Source: Paludibacteraceae bacterium (lineage in GTDB: Bacteria > Bacteroidota > Bacteroidia > Bacteroidales > Paludibacteraceae). From it: a stretch of DNA of 64,000 nt. The stretch lies in the NCBI GenBank assembly GCA_017550335.1, contig JAFZPM010000009.1, positions 62,001-126,000 of the forward strand, written 5' to 3'. This document shows, in pieces, positions 1-9,000 of this stretch. How positions within the stretch are numbered: position 1 is the stretch's first letter; each line of letters begins with the position of its first letter. The position numbers and the translations under genes were made by a program. The notes under the pieces were generated by a model, which was given only the letters and a program-made list of their open reading frames with translations, was not told the origin of the DNA and made no database searches.

Positions 1-714
1 AATAAGATCGCTGCTTCAGGTGATTATGACAACTACATGGAGCTGAAGAACATCGCCCGCAAGCGTGGCATCAAGTATTTATACGAGACCAACGTGGGCG
101 CCGGTCTTCCAATCATCAACACGATCAACGACTTGATCTTCAGTGGTGATAGGATCGTGAAGTTGGAGGCTGTCCTTTCCGGTACGCTGAACTTCATCTT
201 CAACACGATCAGCAAGGATATTCCTTTGAGCAAGGCCATCCGCATGGCGATGGAGGCACGTTTCGCCGAGCCTGACCCTCGTATCGACCTGAGCGGTAAG
301 GACGTGATCCGTAAGTTGGTCATCCTGGCCCGTGAGTCGGGTATCCGTGTGGAGCAGGATGATGTGGAGAAGAACCTCTTCATTCCGAACGACTTCTTCG
401 AGGGCTCGCTGGACGACTTCTGGAAGAAGGTGGAGGGCTACGACGCCGTGTTCGAGGAGAAACGCAAGGCTGTCGAGGCGGAGGGCAAACACTTCTGCTT
501 TGTCGCCAAACTCGAGAACGGCAAGACCAGCGTAGGCTTGCAGGCGGTGGGCCCATCTCACCCATTCTTCGATTTGAGGGGTAGCAACAACCTGATCATC
601 ATCAACACGGCGCGCTACCAGGATCCTATGATGATCCGTGGCTACGGCGCGGGTGCGGCGGTGACGGCTGCGGGTGTCTTCGCCGACATCATCAGCATCG
701 CGAACATCCGATAA
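1..714 (+). CDS. thrA: Bifunctional aspartokinase/homoserine dehydrogenase, C-terminal part (5' truncated by window)
   Basis: The reading frame is open from base 1, so only the C-terminal homoserine dehydrogenase part is present. That domain reduces aspartate semialdehyde to homoserine on the threonine/methionine path. The block [18 protein letters not shown] followed by [10 protein letters not shown] and [13 protein letters not shown] is typical of the ThrA/MetL fusion type, as opposed to stand-alone Hom. The protein ends at [14 protein letters not shown], the usual end of the fusion protein with no ACT domain after it. The stop is followed by a terminator, so this is the end of its transcript. 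Whether the upstream half is aspartokinase is inferred from family resemblance, because it lies outside the window. Confidence 0.9.
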   Translation, partial: NKIAASGDYDNYMELKNIARKRGIKYLYETNVGAGLPIINTINDLIFSGDRIVKLEAVLSGTLNFIFNTISKDIPLSKAIRMAMEARFAEPDPRIDLSGKDVIRKLVILARESGIRVEQDDVEKNLFIPNDFFEGSLDDFWKKVEGYDAVFEEKRKAVEAEGKHFCFVAKLENGKTSVGLQAVGPSHPFFDLRGSNNLIIINTARYQDPMMIRGYGAGAAVTAAGVFADIISIANIR

Positions 715-767
715 GGTAGGTTCCCCTATAGAGACTATCGCTGAACTCTTTCAGCGTCAAAATAATG

Positions 768-798
768 GAGACGGTGTGTATGCATCGTCTCTTTTTTT
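768..798 (+). terminator. Rho-independent terminator after thrA
   Basis: A GAGACG/CGTCTC stem with a 12-base loop is followed by seven T. It lies 53 bases after the thrA stop and separates it from the gyrB promoter. Confidence 0.75.
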
Positions 799-841
799 AT
801 GCTCAAACCATTCATTTAATCGTTTAAAAACGCACTCTTTT

Positions 842-873
842 TTTGCGTATGTCGGCGGAAAATGCTATATTTG
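842..873 (+). promoter_or_regulatory. gyrB promoter, Bacteroidetes type
   Basis: TTTG at 842-845 and TATATTTG at 866-873, with 20 bases between, match the TTTG / TAnnTTTG consensus of the Bacteroidetes primary sigma factor. The leader to the gyrB start would be about 65 bases. Confidence 0.75.
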
Positions 874-944
874 TTCGCTTTATATTGGTGCGTATGCGAA
901 ACCATGAAAGCATAAAACTGAGAAGAATAAAAGTCATATAAAGT

Positions 945-2891
945 ATGAGTGAACAAAACAAAGAGACCTCTTATTCCGCCAAAAACATTCAGGTGTTGGA
1001 AGGCCTTGAGGCAGTGAGGAAGCGTCCTGCGATGTACATCGGAGACATCAGCGAGCGCGGTTTGCACCACCTGGTATATGAGGTTGTTGACAACTCCATC
1101 GACGAGGCGTTAGCCGGATATTGTAAGAATATCAAGGTGGACATTTTGGAAGATAATTCTATTTCGGTAGAGGATGATGGTCGTGGTATTCCTGTTGACC
1201 TTCATGAGAAGGAGAAGAAATCAGCGCTCGAGGTCGTCATGACGGTGTTGCACGCCGGTGGTAAGTTCGATAAGGGAACTTACAAAGTGTCCGGTGGTCT
1301 CCACGGTGTGGGTGTATCCTGTGTGAACGCCCTCTCCACGAAGTTGGTGGCTGAGGTGTGCCGTGGCGGCAAACGCTACATCCAGGAGTACGCCTGCGGT
1401 AAGCCGTTGTACGCTGTGAAGGAGGTGGGCACCGCCGACAAGACGGGTACGAAGGTCACCTTCCATCCGGATGGCTCCATCTTCACGGAGACGGTCTATA
1501 AGTACGATATCCTCGCCAACCGTCTGCGCGACTTGGCTTACCTGAATGCGGGTATCCGTATCACCCTTACCGACCATCGCGCCGATGCGGAAGGTAATAT
1601 GCGTTCGGACGTCTTCCATTCGGAGAGAGGTCTGGGCGAGTTCGTCGAGTACCTGGACAGCACCCGTGAGCACCTGATCCCTGATGTGATCCACATCAAT
1701 ACGGACAAGTACGGCACACCTGTTGAGGTGGCGATGACCTACAACACATCCTACAACGAAAACATCCACTCCTACGTCAATAACATCAACACCATCGAGG
1801 GCGGTACGCACGTGACCGGCTTCCGCATGGCACTGACGAGGACGTTGAAGAAATATGCCGAGGACTCCAAGATGTTGGAGAAGGCGAAGGTGGAGATCAA
1901 TGGCGACGACTTCCGCGAGGGTCTGACCGCCGTCATCTCCGTGAAGGTGGCTGAGCCTCAGTTCGAGGGCCAGACGAAGACGAAACTGGGTAACGATGAG
2001 GTTTCCGGTATCGTGCAACAGGCTGTCGGTGAAGCCCTCACGAACTACTTGGAGGAGCATCCGAAAGAGGCGCGCATGATCGTCGACAAGGTGATCCTCG
2101 CCGCCCGTGCCCGTATCGCCGCCCGCAAGGCCCGCGACCTCGTGCAGAGGAAATCTCCGATGGGTGGCGCTGGTCTGCCGGGTAAGCTGGCCGACTGCTC
2201 CGACAAGAACCCTGAGAACTGCGAGTTGTTCCTCGTCGAGGGAGACTCCGCAGGTGGTACGGCTAAACAGGGCCGTAACCGTATGACGCAAGCGATCCTG
2301 CCTTTGCGTGGTAAGATCCTGAACGTCGAGAAGGCTATGCCTCATAAGGTGCTCGAAAGCGAGGAAATCAAGAATATCTACACGGCTCTGGGCGTCACGA
2401 TCGGTACGGAGGATGACGCGAAGGCGCTGAATATGGAGAAACTTCGGTACCATAAGGTGATCATCATGACCGATGCCGATGTCGATGGTAGCCACATCGA
2501 CACGCTGATCCTCACCTTCTTCTTCAGACACATGCGTGAACTGATCGAGAAGGGTTATGTCTACATCGCCGCGCCGCCGCTCTACCTCTGCAAGAAGGGT
2601 AATGTGGAGGAGTATTGCTGGACTGACCAGCAGAAGCAGGCCTTCGTGGACAAGTACGGAAGTGGTAACGAGAGCTCGGTGAACATCCAACGATACAAAG
2701 GTTTGGGTGAGATGAGTGCGGAGCAGTTGTGGTCCACGACCATGAACCCTGAAAACCGTACCCTCAGACAAGTGTCCATCGAGAACGTGGCACAGGCCGA
2801 TTACACCTTCTCCATGCTGATGGGTGACGATGTGGCTCCTCGCCGCCAATTCATCGAGGAGAACGCTACTTACGCCACAATCGATACTTAA
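945..2891 (+). CDS. gyrB: DNA gyrase subunit B
   Basis: ATPase subunit of DNA gyrase, 648 residues, the usual length for Bacteroidales GyrB. GHKL ATPase motifs are visible in order: EVVDNSIDEA (catalytic Glu near residue 42), DDGRGIP, and GGLHGVG. The TOPRIM part shows EGDSAGG near residue 425 and DADVDGSHI with the metal-binding aspartates. The QRYKGLGEM block near the C-terminus is typical of GyrB/ParE. The N-terminal QVLEGLEAVRKRPAMYIGD and overall length favour GyrB over ParE. A perfect promoter lies upstream. kdsD follows after 8 bases, so the two probably share a transcript. gyrA is not in this window. Confidence 0.97.
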   Translation: MSEQNKETSYSAKNIQVLEGLEAVRKRPAMYIGDISERGLHHLVYEVVDNSIDEALAGYCKNIKVDILEDNSISVEDDGRGIPVDLHEKEKKSALEVVMTVLHAGGKFDKGTYKVSGGLHGVGVSCVNALSTKLVAEVCRGGKRYIQEYACGKPLYAVKEVGTADKTGTKVTFHPDGSIFTETVYKYDILANRLRDLAYLNAGIRITLTDHRADAEGNMRSDVFHSERGLGEFVEYLDSTREHLIPDVIHINTDKYGTPVEVAMTYNTSYNENIHSYVNNINTIEGGTHVTGFRMALTRTLKKYAEDSKMLEKAKVEINGDDFREGLTAVISVKVAEPQFEGQTKTKLGNDEVSGIVQQAVGEALTNYLEEHPKEARMIVDKVILAARARIAARKARDLVQRKSPMGGAGLPGKLADCSDKNPENCELFLVEGDSAGGTAKQGRNRMTQAILPLRGKILNVEKAMPHKVLESEEIKNIYTALGVTIGTEDDAKALNMEKLRYHKVIIMTDADVDGSHIDTLILTFFFRHMRELIEKGYVYIAAPPLYLCKKGNVEEYCWTDQQKQAFVDKYGSGNESSVNIQRYKGLGEMSAEQLWSTTMNPENRTLRQVSIENVAQADYTFSMLMGDDVAPRRQFIEENATYATIDT

Positions 2892-2899
2892 TCTGAATA

Positions 2900-3511
2900 A
2901 TGATGAAAGAGGAAATCGAGCGGATAATCAAACACGAGGCCGAGGCGGTCTTGAACATCCCGATCACGGACGATTACAAGAAGGCTGTCGACTTGATCGT
3001 GAAGCATGTCCACGAAAGACATGGAAAACTCGTGACCAGCGGTATGGGCAAGGCGGGTCAGATCGCCCTGAACATCGCCACTACCTTCAGCTCCACGGGT
3101 ACGCCTGCTGTCTTCCTGCATCCTAGCGAGGCACAGCATGGTGATTTGGGTCTGTTGCAGGAGAATGACATCATGCTCCTGATCTCCAACTCCGGAAAGA
3201 CGCGTGAGATCCTGGAATTGATGCCCCTCGCACGTCGCCTCCGCCCTGACATCAAGTTCATTGTCATCACGGGCAATGCGGACAGTTTGCTCGCTCATGA
3301 GGCGGATGCGCTCCTCTATACGGGTAACCCGAAAGAGGTCTGCGCTTTAGGTCTGACGCCTACCACTTCCACCACCATCATGACGGTGATCGGTGATATT
3401 TTGGTGGTCAGCACCATGAAGGCCATCGCATTCACCAATGAGGAGTATGCGAAACGTCACCATGGAGGATACCTCGGTGAGAAGTCCAGGGAGCAGAGCA
3501 ATATCGGATGA
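2900..3511 (+). CDS. kdsD: Arabinose-5-phosphate isomerase, SIS domain only (KdsD/KpsF type)
   Basis: Interconverts ribulose-5-phosphate and arabinose-5-phosphate, the first step toward Kdo for lipopolysaccharide. The 203-residue protein is a single sugar-isomerase (SIS) domain: GKLVTSGMGKAGQIA, then HPSEAQHGDLG, LISNSGKTREIL and LTPTTSTT, which are family signatures. E. coli KdsD is about 328 residues with two C-terminal CBS domains. Those are absent here, as in other short SIS-only members. It starts 8 bases after gyrB with ATGATG (a start at 2903 is equally possible) and ends just before a terminator. The exact sugar specificity is inferred. Confidence 0.85.
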   Translation: MMKEEIERIIKHEAEAVLNIPITDDYKKAVDLIVKHVHERHGKLVTSGMGKAGQIALNIATTFSSTGTPAVFLHPSEAQHGDLGLLQENDIMLLISNSGKTREILELMPLARRLRPDIKFIVITGNADSLLAHEADALLYTGNPKEVCALGLTPTTSTTIMTVIGDILVVSTMKAIAFTNEEYAKRHHGGYLGEKSREQSNIG

Positions 3512-3537
3512 TATCATAACGGATAGGATATTGATGA

Positions 3538-3569
3538 AACGGTGAATCTTAGGGTTCACCGTTTTTTTT
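3538..3569 (+). terminator. Rho-independent terminator after gyrB-kdsD
   Basis: A nine-base-pair stem AACGGTGAA/TTCACCGTT with an 8-base loop runs into eight or more T. Confidence 0.85.
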
Positions 3570-3687
3570 GTCAGGGTAGTGGCCTGAATGGGTGTGCCCC
3601 TTTGTCGATGCCCGTGGCTTGCTTCGTTTGGAATGTGGTGAACAATTATTACCTTTGTGGAAACGGTATAAATACAGGAGGCAAATT

Positions 3688-3936
3688 ATGGAAGAGAGGA
3701 AGACATACGAGTGCGTAGGCACATGCTCAAGATTTATTAATGTTTCGGTGGAAGACGGCATCATCAAGGATGTGCGTTTCATGGGTGGATGTCATGGCAA
3801 CACGCAGGGAATCTCCGCGCTTGTGAAGGGGATGAAGGTGGAGGATGCCATCTCGAGGATAAAGGGCATCGATTGCGGTGGTCGCGGTACCTCTTGCCCG
3901 GACCAGCTGGCGCATGCGTTGGAGGCTTTCCTGTAA
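3688..3936 (+). CDS. TSCPD domain-containing small protein
   Basis: An 82-residue protein of the TIGR03905-type TSCPD family. That family is known mostly as small stand-alone proteins and as a C-terminal part of B12-dependent ribonucleotide reductases. Cysteines are conserved in CVGTCSRF, GGCHGN and IDCGGRGTSCPDQLA, where the name-giving TSCPD lies near residue 70. I chose the ATG at 3688 because an AGGAGG ribosome-binding site sits a few bases upstream and family members begin about there. The upstream in-frame extension to 3592 has no family resemblance. Function is unknown; a metal or redox role for the cysteines is a guess. Confidence 0.85.
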   Translation: MEERKTYECVGTCSRFINVSVEDGIIKDVRFMGGCHGNTQGISALVKGMKVEDAISRIKGIDCGGRGTSCPDQLAHALEAFL

Positions 3937-3951
3937 TGAGCTAAGTATTAG

Positions 3952-4296
3952 ATGTTTTTAGAAGAAATAATCGATATAGAAGAGATTGGCACATCCTATT
4001 ATTTGGGCGATATAGGGGCGAATGAGTATGCATTCCCTAAAGAGGGTTCACTAAAAGTGATAAGTTTGCTTAGGGACAAGATGATTCCAATTCTCGGAGG
4101 GGATGTGTACGTGCGTGATGGTGACTCAATAGTCCCGGCTTATGCCAACTGGTTTTACGATTGGCAAGAGTCAGAGCCGTACAGCGATTACGTTATAAGA
4201 AGCTGTGAAAAGGCATTTGATTTCGTGGTAAATTATCCCTCATGTGACAATGCGCTTTTCGTGATAGTGCCAGGCGACCCTTTGCAATGTAGATAG
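3952..4296 (+). CDS. Imm40-like immunity protein (probable)
   Basis: A 114-residue acidic cytoplasmic protein with no signal peptide. The middle block IPILGGDVYVRDGD followed by YANWFYDW resembles the GGDVY...NW pattern of the Imm40 immunity family, which neutralises polymorphic toxins in many Bacteroidota. It begins 15 bases after the TSCPD gene, but its A+T-richer codons differ from it. The next genes are two related secreted proteins and a broken Rhs-type C-terminus, so an immunity role fits the context. The toxin it would match is not in the window. The family assignment is from memory of the motif and is moderate. Confidence 0.55.
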   Translation: MFLEEIIDIEEIGTSYYLGDIGANEYAFPKEGSLKVISLLRDKMIPILGGDVYVRDGDSIVPAYANWFYDWQESEPYSDYVIRSCEKAFDFVVNYPSCDNALFVIVPGDPLQCR

Positions 4297-4362
4297 GCAC
4301 AAATTTTGTATGCAACACAATAATACACAATTCATTAAGTTTATAAATATAAAATGATATTT

Positions 4363-5106
4363 ATGAAGCACCGTGTTTGTATACTATTCGCAATTTTATT
4401 GTGGGGATGTTTCTCTTTCCATGAAATGCAGGCTCAAAGCACACCGAAGCACGTGGATATGGAAGAGGCAAAAAACGAAACATTGATTAATCTAGACGAA
4501 ATGTGTCGCAAGATTGATTATTGGGCAAAGCTTGAATTTTTGCGTTATGAGAATGGCGAGTTCAAGCTCATCTCCTACTCGTGTTATGCTAAATACAAGG
4601 AATTCTCATGTTATTATCTCTACAGTAAAACATGTGAGACGAATGATGGCGATATCTCGGGAAAGGGTTGGTGTACAGCATCGGAATTTCAAAAACATGA
4701 GTATTTGAAATCATCTTTTTCACGTATATCTGAGGATTTCATGGAAGTCTCGAATGAAAGGAAAATCCAAATGCTGGACTCTTTTATACATGTCCATAAA
4801 AAAGATTATGGAATTCTAAACAAAAAGGATGGTAAAAAGCTCAATGCCATTTTCCATGACAAAACAAATGGGTTCGATTTCATAGGAAAGAAAGTCGGGT
4901 ATATTGGATCACATGGGAAACCCGGTGAAAAAGGATATTTTTTGTATAAGACGTTTTTTTTGCCAGAATCCCTTCAAAATGCCACGCTCTATCTCTTCGA
5001 TGAACAGCAAAAAAAAGAATCGGGAGGTTACGATGCTGCGATAGTGTATAAGGGAACAGCCCATATCCCTATCGAGGATGTCATACAAAGATTGAGGCAT
5101 GATTAG
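4363..5106 (+). CDS. Secreted protein of unknown function, paralogue of the 5450-5860 product
   Basis: About 247 residues with an N-terminal signal peptide (hydrophobic CILFAILLWGCFSF, then AQS). The ATG at 4363 gives a cleaner signal peptide than the one at 4354. No family is recognised. The last 45 residues contain LYLFDEQQKKESGGYDAAI. The short secreted protein downstream carries a near match, LYVFDEKQKKEADGYDIAI, so the two are paralogues at the C-terminus. Directly after the stop lies a frameshifted remnant of an Rhs-type C-terminal region. A periplasmic immunity role for both paralogues is possible but is inferred only from position. Confidence 0.6.
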   Translation: MKHRVCILFAILLWGCFSFHEMQAQSTPKHVDMEEAKNETLINLDEMCRKIDYWAKLEFLRYENGEFKLISYSCYAKYKEFSCYYLYSKTCETNDGDISGKGWCTASEFQKHEYLKSSFSRISEDFMEVSNERKIQMLDSFIHVHKKDYGILNKKDGKKLNAIFHDKTNGFDFIGKKVGYIGSHGKPGEKGYFLYKTFFLPESLQNATLYLFDEQQKKESGGYDAAIVYKGTAHIPIEDVIQRLRHD

Positions 5107-5444
5107 CTTTGGCATTTTCATCCAATTGAAGGACAACGTTTCCCTGGAGCACATAGAGTTATAATATAGAGGGTGAAATAAAAGAATGGCCTTCATATGT
5201 AGGCGAAAAAGGAACATGGTCAATTAAACTGTATAATGTCAGTAAAAGTGCTTTGAAAAATTATGTGGCTGGTAAAACCCGTTGGGATTTATTTCTTAGT
5301 AGTTGTGTAACTCATACTTCTGTTGCATTAAATATGTCTGGTATTTTTAACGTTGGAATCCATCCATATATTTTAAATGCTCAAATGGCATTATGGAGTA
5401 ATGGAATAAGACCATGGTCATTTTGCTATCAATTAAATAATTAG
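5107..5444 (+). pseudogene. Frameshifted remnant of an Rhs/polymorphic-toxin C-terminal region
   Basis: From 5107 one frame reads LWHFHPIEGQRFPGAHRVII and hits TAG at 5167. The reading resumes one frame over at about 5160 with YNIEGEIKEWPSYVGEKGTW, and then SIKLYNVSKSALKNYV and SCVTHTSVALNMSG, GIHPYILNAQM and GIRPW to a stop at 5444. The two pieces join into one continuous C-terminal region with Cys and His positions, of the kind I recall at the ends of Bacteroidota Rhs-repeat proteins. There is no start codon, no repeat core, and a clear frameshift, so it is a decayed fragment. The fold (possibly papain-like) is inferred. The adjoining secreted gene at 5450 sits where an immunity gene would be. 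Confidence 0.6.
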
Positions 5445-5449
5445 TAATT

Positions 5450-5860
5450 ATGAAATATGTTTGTTTAATTTTAGGGCTTATGTTGTTTAACAGTATATCA
5501 GCACAAGTGTATAAAAATTATGATATTCCATTTCGGGATTCTGTTTCAAATGGGGTGTTCACAGAATCGGAAAATGAATTTTTGAATACGGCTTTTTCTA
5601 TTTCAGAAAAAATCGATTTTAATATGAAGAAAATTTGTTTCCTTTTCGGTAATGGAGTGCCATGTGTGATTATATCCAAAGAATGTTTTTTCCATCAGTA
5701 TAATGGAATGGGGCAACTTTATGTTTTTGATGAGAAACAAAAAAAGGAGGCAGACGGATATGATATTGCAATATCTGTTTTTACAAAAAAAATGCCACAG
5801 TTGGAAGATATGCCAAAATATATAAAGAAAGTGGGGAAAAGAAGGTCGAAATGCAAATGA
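5450..5860 (+). CDS. Short secreted protein of unknown function, possible immunity partner of the preceding remnant
   Basis: A 136-residue A+T-rich gene. The signal peptide is CLILGLMLFNSISAQ with cleavage expected after SAQ. The rest has no recognised domain. The segment LYVFDEKQKKEADGYDIAI is closely similar to the end of the protein encoded at 4363-5106. The C-terminus is basic (KKVGKRRSKCK). It begins 5 bases after the Rhs-type remnant, the normal place for a toxin's immunity gene, and is followed by a strong terminator. Function is unproven. Confidence 0.6.
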   Translation: MKYVCLILGLMLFNSISAQVYKNYDIPFRDSVSNGVFTESENEFLNTAFSISEKIDFNMKKICFLFGNGVPCVIISKECFFHQYNGMGQLYVFDEKQKKEADGYDIAISVFTKKMPQLEDMPKYIKKVGKRRSKCK

Positions 5861-5886
5861 ATTTATCTCTTTATTAATTAGAAGTG

Positions 5887-5929
5887 GCGACCGAGCGAGT
5901 TCCCGTAAAGGGGCGGCTCGGTCGCTTTT
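5887..5929 (+). terminator. Rho-independent terminator
   Basis: A perfect ten-base-pair stem GCGACCGAGC/GCTCGGTCGC is followed by TTTTA. It closes the accessory patch before purL. Confidence 0.85.
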
Positions 5930-6018
5930 ATGTTTTAGGAGAGAAGATATGCGGAGGGTTGTGAGGAATGGGCAGAAAAAGAGGTCTATACCATGTCAGA
6001 TTTTCATGCTCCTTTGGA

Positions 6019-6050
6019 TTTGCCAAACTCTAAAATTATACCTAATTTCG
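6019..6050 (+). promoter_or_regulatory. purL promoter candidate
   Basis: TTTG at 6019-6022 and TAATTTCG at 6043-6050 with a 20-base spacer fit the Bacteroidetes consensus with one mismatch (TTCG for TTTG). The purL start is 42 bases downstream. Confidence 0.5.
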
Positions 6051-6092
6051 CGGTTAGTTAATTGATGATATCATACATAAACTAAATCATAG

Positions 6093-9000
6093 ATGGTTCT
6101 ATTTTTCAAGAAAGCGGACGCAGGCTATATAGCTGTTGATGCGGACCAAAAGTTTGACGCTCAGGACTTGGAGAAGCTCACGTGGCTTTTCTCCGGTGCG
6201 GAGTTCGTCGATGAGAAAAATATCGCGGGGTGGTTTATCGGTCCCCGCCGTGAGATGATCACTCCTTGGAGTACCAATGCGGTGGAGATTACCCAGAACA
6301 TGGCGCTGAAGGGCATCCGTCGTATCGAGGAGTATTTCGCCTGCAAGGGAAAGGATTCCGAGCACGACCCGATGTTGCAGCGTGTCTACAATGGTTTGGA
6401 CCAGACGATTTTCACCATCGACAAGAAGCCGGATCCTATCGTCTACATCGAGGACTTGGCCGCCTACAACCAACAGGAGGGCTTGGCTTTGAGCCAGCAG
6501 GAGATGGATTACCTGAATAGCGTCAGCGAGAAGATAGGACGCAAACTGACTGACAGTGAGGTGTTTGGATTCTCTCAAGTGAACTCCGAGCACTGCCGCC
6601 ATAAGATTTTCGGCGGTCTCTTCATCATCGACGGCGAGGAGAAGGAGTCTTCCCTCTTCCAAATGATCAAGAAGACCTCTGCGGAGAACCCTAATAAGAT
6701 TGTTTCCGCCTACAAGGATAACGTGGCTTTCAACGAAGGCCCTGAGATCGAACAGTTCGCTCCGGCGAGTGGTGACAAGCCTGATTTCTTCGAGGTGAAG
6801 AAGATGAAGTCTGTCATCTCCCTGAAGGCTGAGACGCATAACTTCCCGACGACGGTCGAGCCGTTCAACGGTGCGGCTACGGGTACGGGTGGTGAGATCC
6901 GTGACCGTCTGGGCGGTGGTAAGGCGAGCTTGCCTATCGCGGGTACGGCGGTCTACATGACCTCCTATCCACGCACGGAGAAGGGTCGCCACTGGGAGGA
7001 TGTCTTGGACCCTCGCAAATGGTTGTACCAGACGCCTGAACAGATCCTGATCAAGGCTTCGAATGGTGCGAGCGACTTCGGTAACAAGTTCGGTCAACCG
7101 CTCATCTGCGGTTCATTGCTCACCTACGAGCATGCGGAGAACAACAAGAAATATGCTTACGACAAGGTCATCATGTTGGCGGGTGGCGTAGGCTTCGCTA
7201 AGCAGAAGGATAGCCTGAAGGGCGAGCCTGAGCCTGGCGAGAAGGTGGTCGTGATGGGTGGTGATAACTACCGCATCGGTATGGGTGGTGGCGCTGTCTC
7301 TTCCGTGGAGACGGGCCAATACTCCAATGCGATCGAGTTGAACGCTGTGCAACGTGCCAACCCTGAGATGCAGAAACGTGTCTCTAATGTGATCCGTACC
7401 TTGGCGGAGTCCGATAACAACCCGATTGTGTCTATCCACGACCATGGTGCGGGCGGTCACTTGAACTGCCTCTCCGAGTTGGTGGAGTCGACGGGTGGTA
7501 AGATCGATATGGACAAGTTGCCTATCGGTGACCCTACCTTGTCCGACAAGGAAATCATTGGAAACGAGAGCCAGGAGCGCATGGGCTTCTTGGTGAAGAA
7601 TAAGGATATCGAGCTGATCCAACGCATCGCGGACCGTGAGCGTGCGCCGATGTACGTGGTGGGTGAGACGACGGGCGACATGCAGTTCGTCTTCCAACGC
7701 GCCAACGGTGACCAGCCGATCAACCTCCGCTTGGATTACATGATCGGCAAACCGCCTCGTACGGTGATCAAGGATAACACGGTGGTGGAGAAGTTCGCTC
7801 CCGTACAAACTGACGATAAGAATATTCAAAAATACATCAATGACGTGCTCCAATTGGAGTCCGTGGCTTGTAAGGATTGGTTGACCAACAAGGTGGACCG
7901 CTCCGTCACGGGTAAGATCGCTCACCAGCAGTGCGCCGGTGAGTTGCAGTTGCCTTTGAACGACTTGGGTGCGGTGGCATTGGACTACAGAGGCAAGAGC
8001 GGTATAGCCACCTCTATCGGACATGCGCCTTCCGCCGCTTTGGTGGACCCTGCCGCCGGTTCCGTATTGGCCATCTCCGAGGCGTTGACCAACATCGTGT
8101 GGGCTCCGTTGGCGGATGGTTTGGCGAGTGTCTCCCTGAGCGCCAACTGGATGTGGCCTTGCAAGAACCCGGGTGAGGATGCCCGCTTGTACAAGGCGGT
8201 TGAGGCTTGTAGCGACTTCGCCTGCGAATTGGGCGTCAACATCCCTACGGGTAAGGACTCGTTGTCCATGACCCAAAAATACGGTGAGGACAAGGTATTC
8301 TCCCCTGGTACGGTGATCATCTCCGCAGGGGCTGAGGTATCTGACGTGCGTCGCATCGTTTCCCCTGTATTGATTAACAAAAAAGATTCTTACATCTACC
8401 ATATCGACTTCTCGTACGATGCGCTGAATCTGGGAGGTTCCGCTTTGGCCGCCACGCTGAATAAGGTGGGCGACACGGTGCCTACCGTGAAGGATGCGGA
8501 GTACTTCGCGGATGCCTTCGAGGCGGTTCAGGAACTGATCAACAAGGACCTGATCCTCGCGGGCCACGATATCTCCGAGGGTGGTATGATCACCGCCTTG
8601 TTGGAGATGTGCTTCGCGAACACGAAGGGTGGTTTGAAGGTGAACCTGAAGGATCTGCCGGAACCAAGTCTGACCAAGATCCTCTTCTCCGAGAACCCAG
8701 GTGTGCTGATCCAGGTGGAGCACAAGGCGGAGGTGGAGAAGATACTCCACAACGCTGGTGTGGGCTTCGCCATGATCGCCAAACCGACCGAGGAGCGTAC
8801 GATCGTCGTGGAGAAGGATGGCAAGAAGGAGGTGTTCGACATCGATGCTCTGCGTGATGTCTGGTACAAATCCTCTTACCTATTGGACCGCAAGCAGAGC
8901 GGCGAGGCATGCGCCAAGGAGCGTTACGAGAACTACAAGAAGCAGCCGCTTCAGTTCAAGTTCGACGAGAGCTTCTCCGGCAAGCTTGGCAAGATGGGCT

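Noticed and set aside
1221..2849. Long antisense frame inside gyrB
   Set aside because: It is the mirror of a strongly biased coding gene, with no recognisable domain. The same holds for the long antisense frames in purL, serB and the PorE-like gene.
4909..5223. Minus-strand 104-codon frame
   Set aside because: It lies opposite a signal-peptide-bearing gene and the Rhs remnant, and has no recognisable features.
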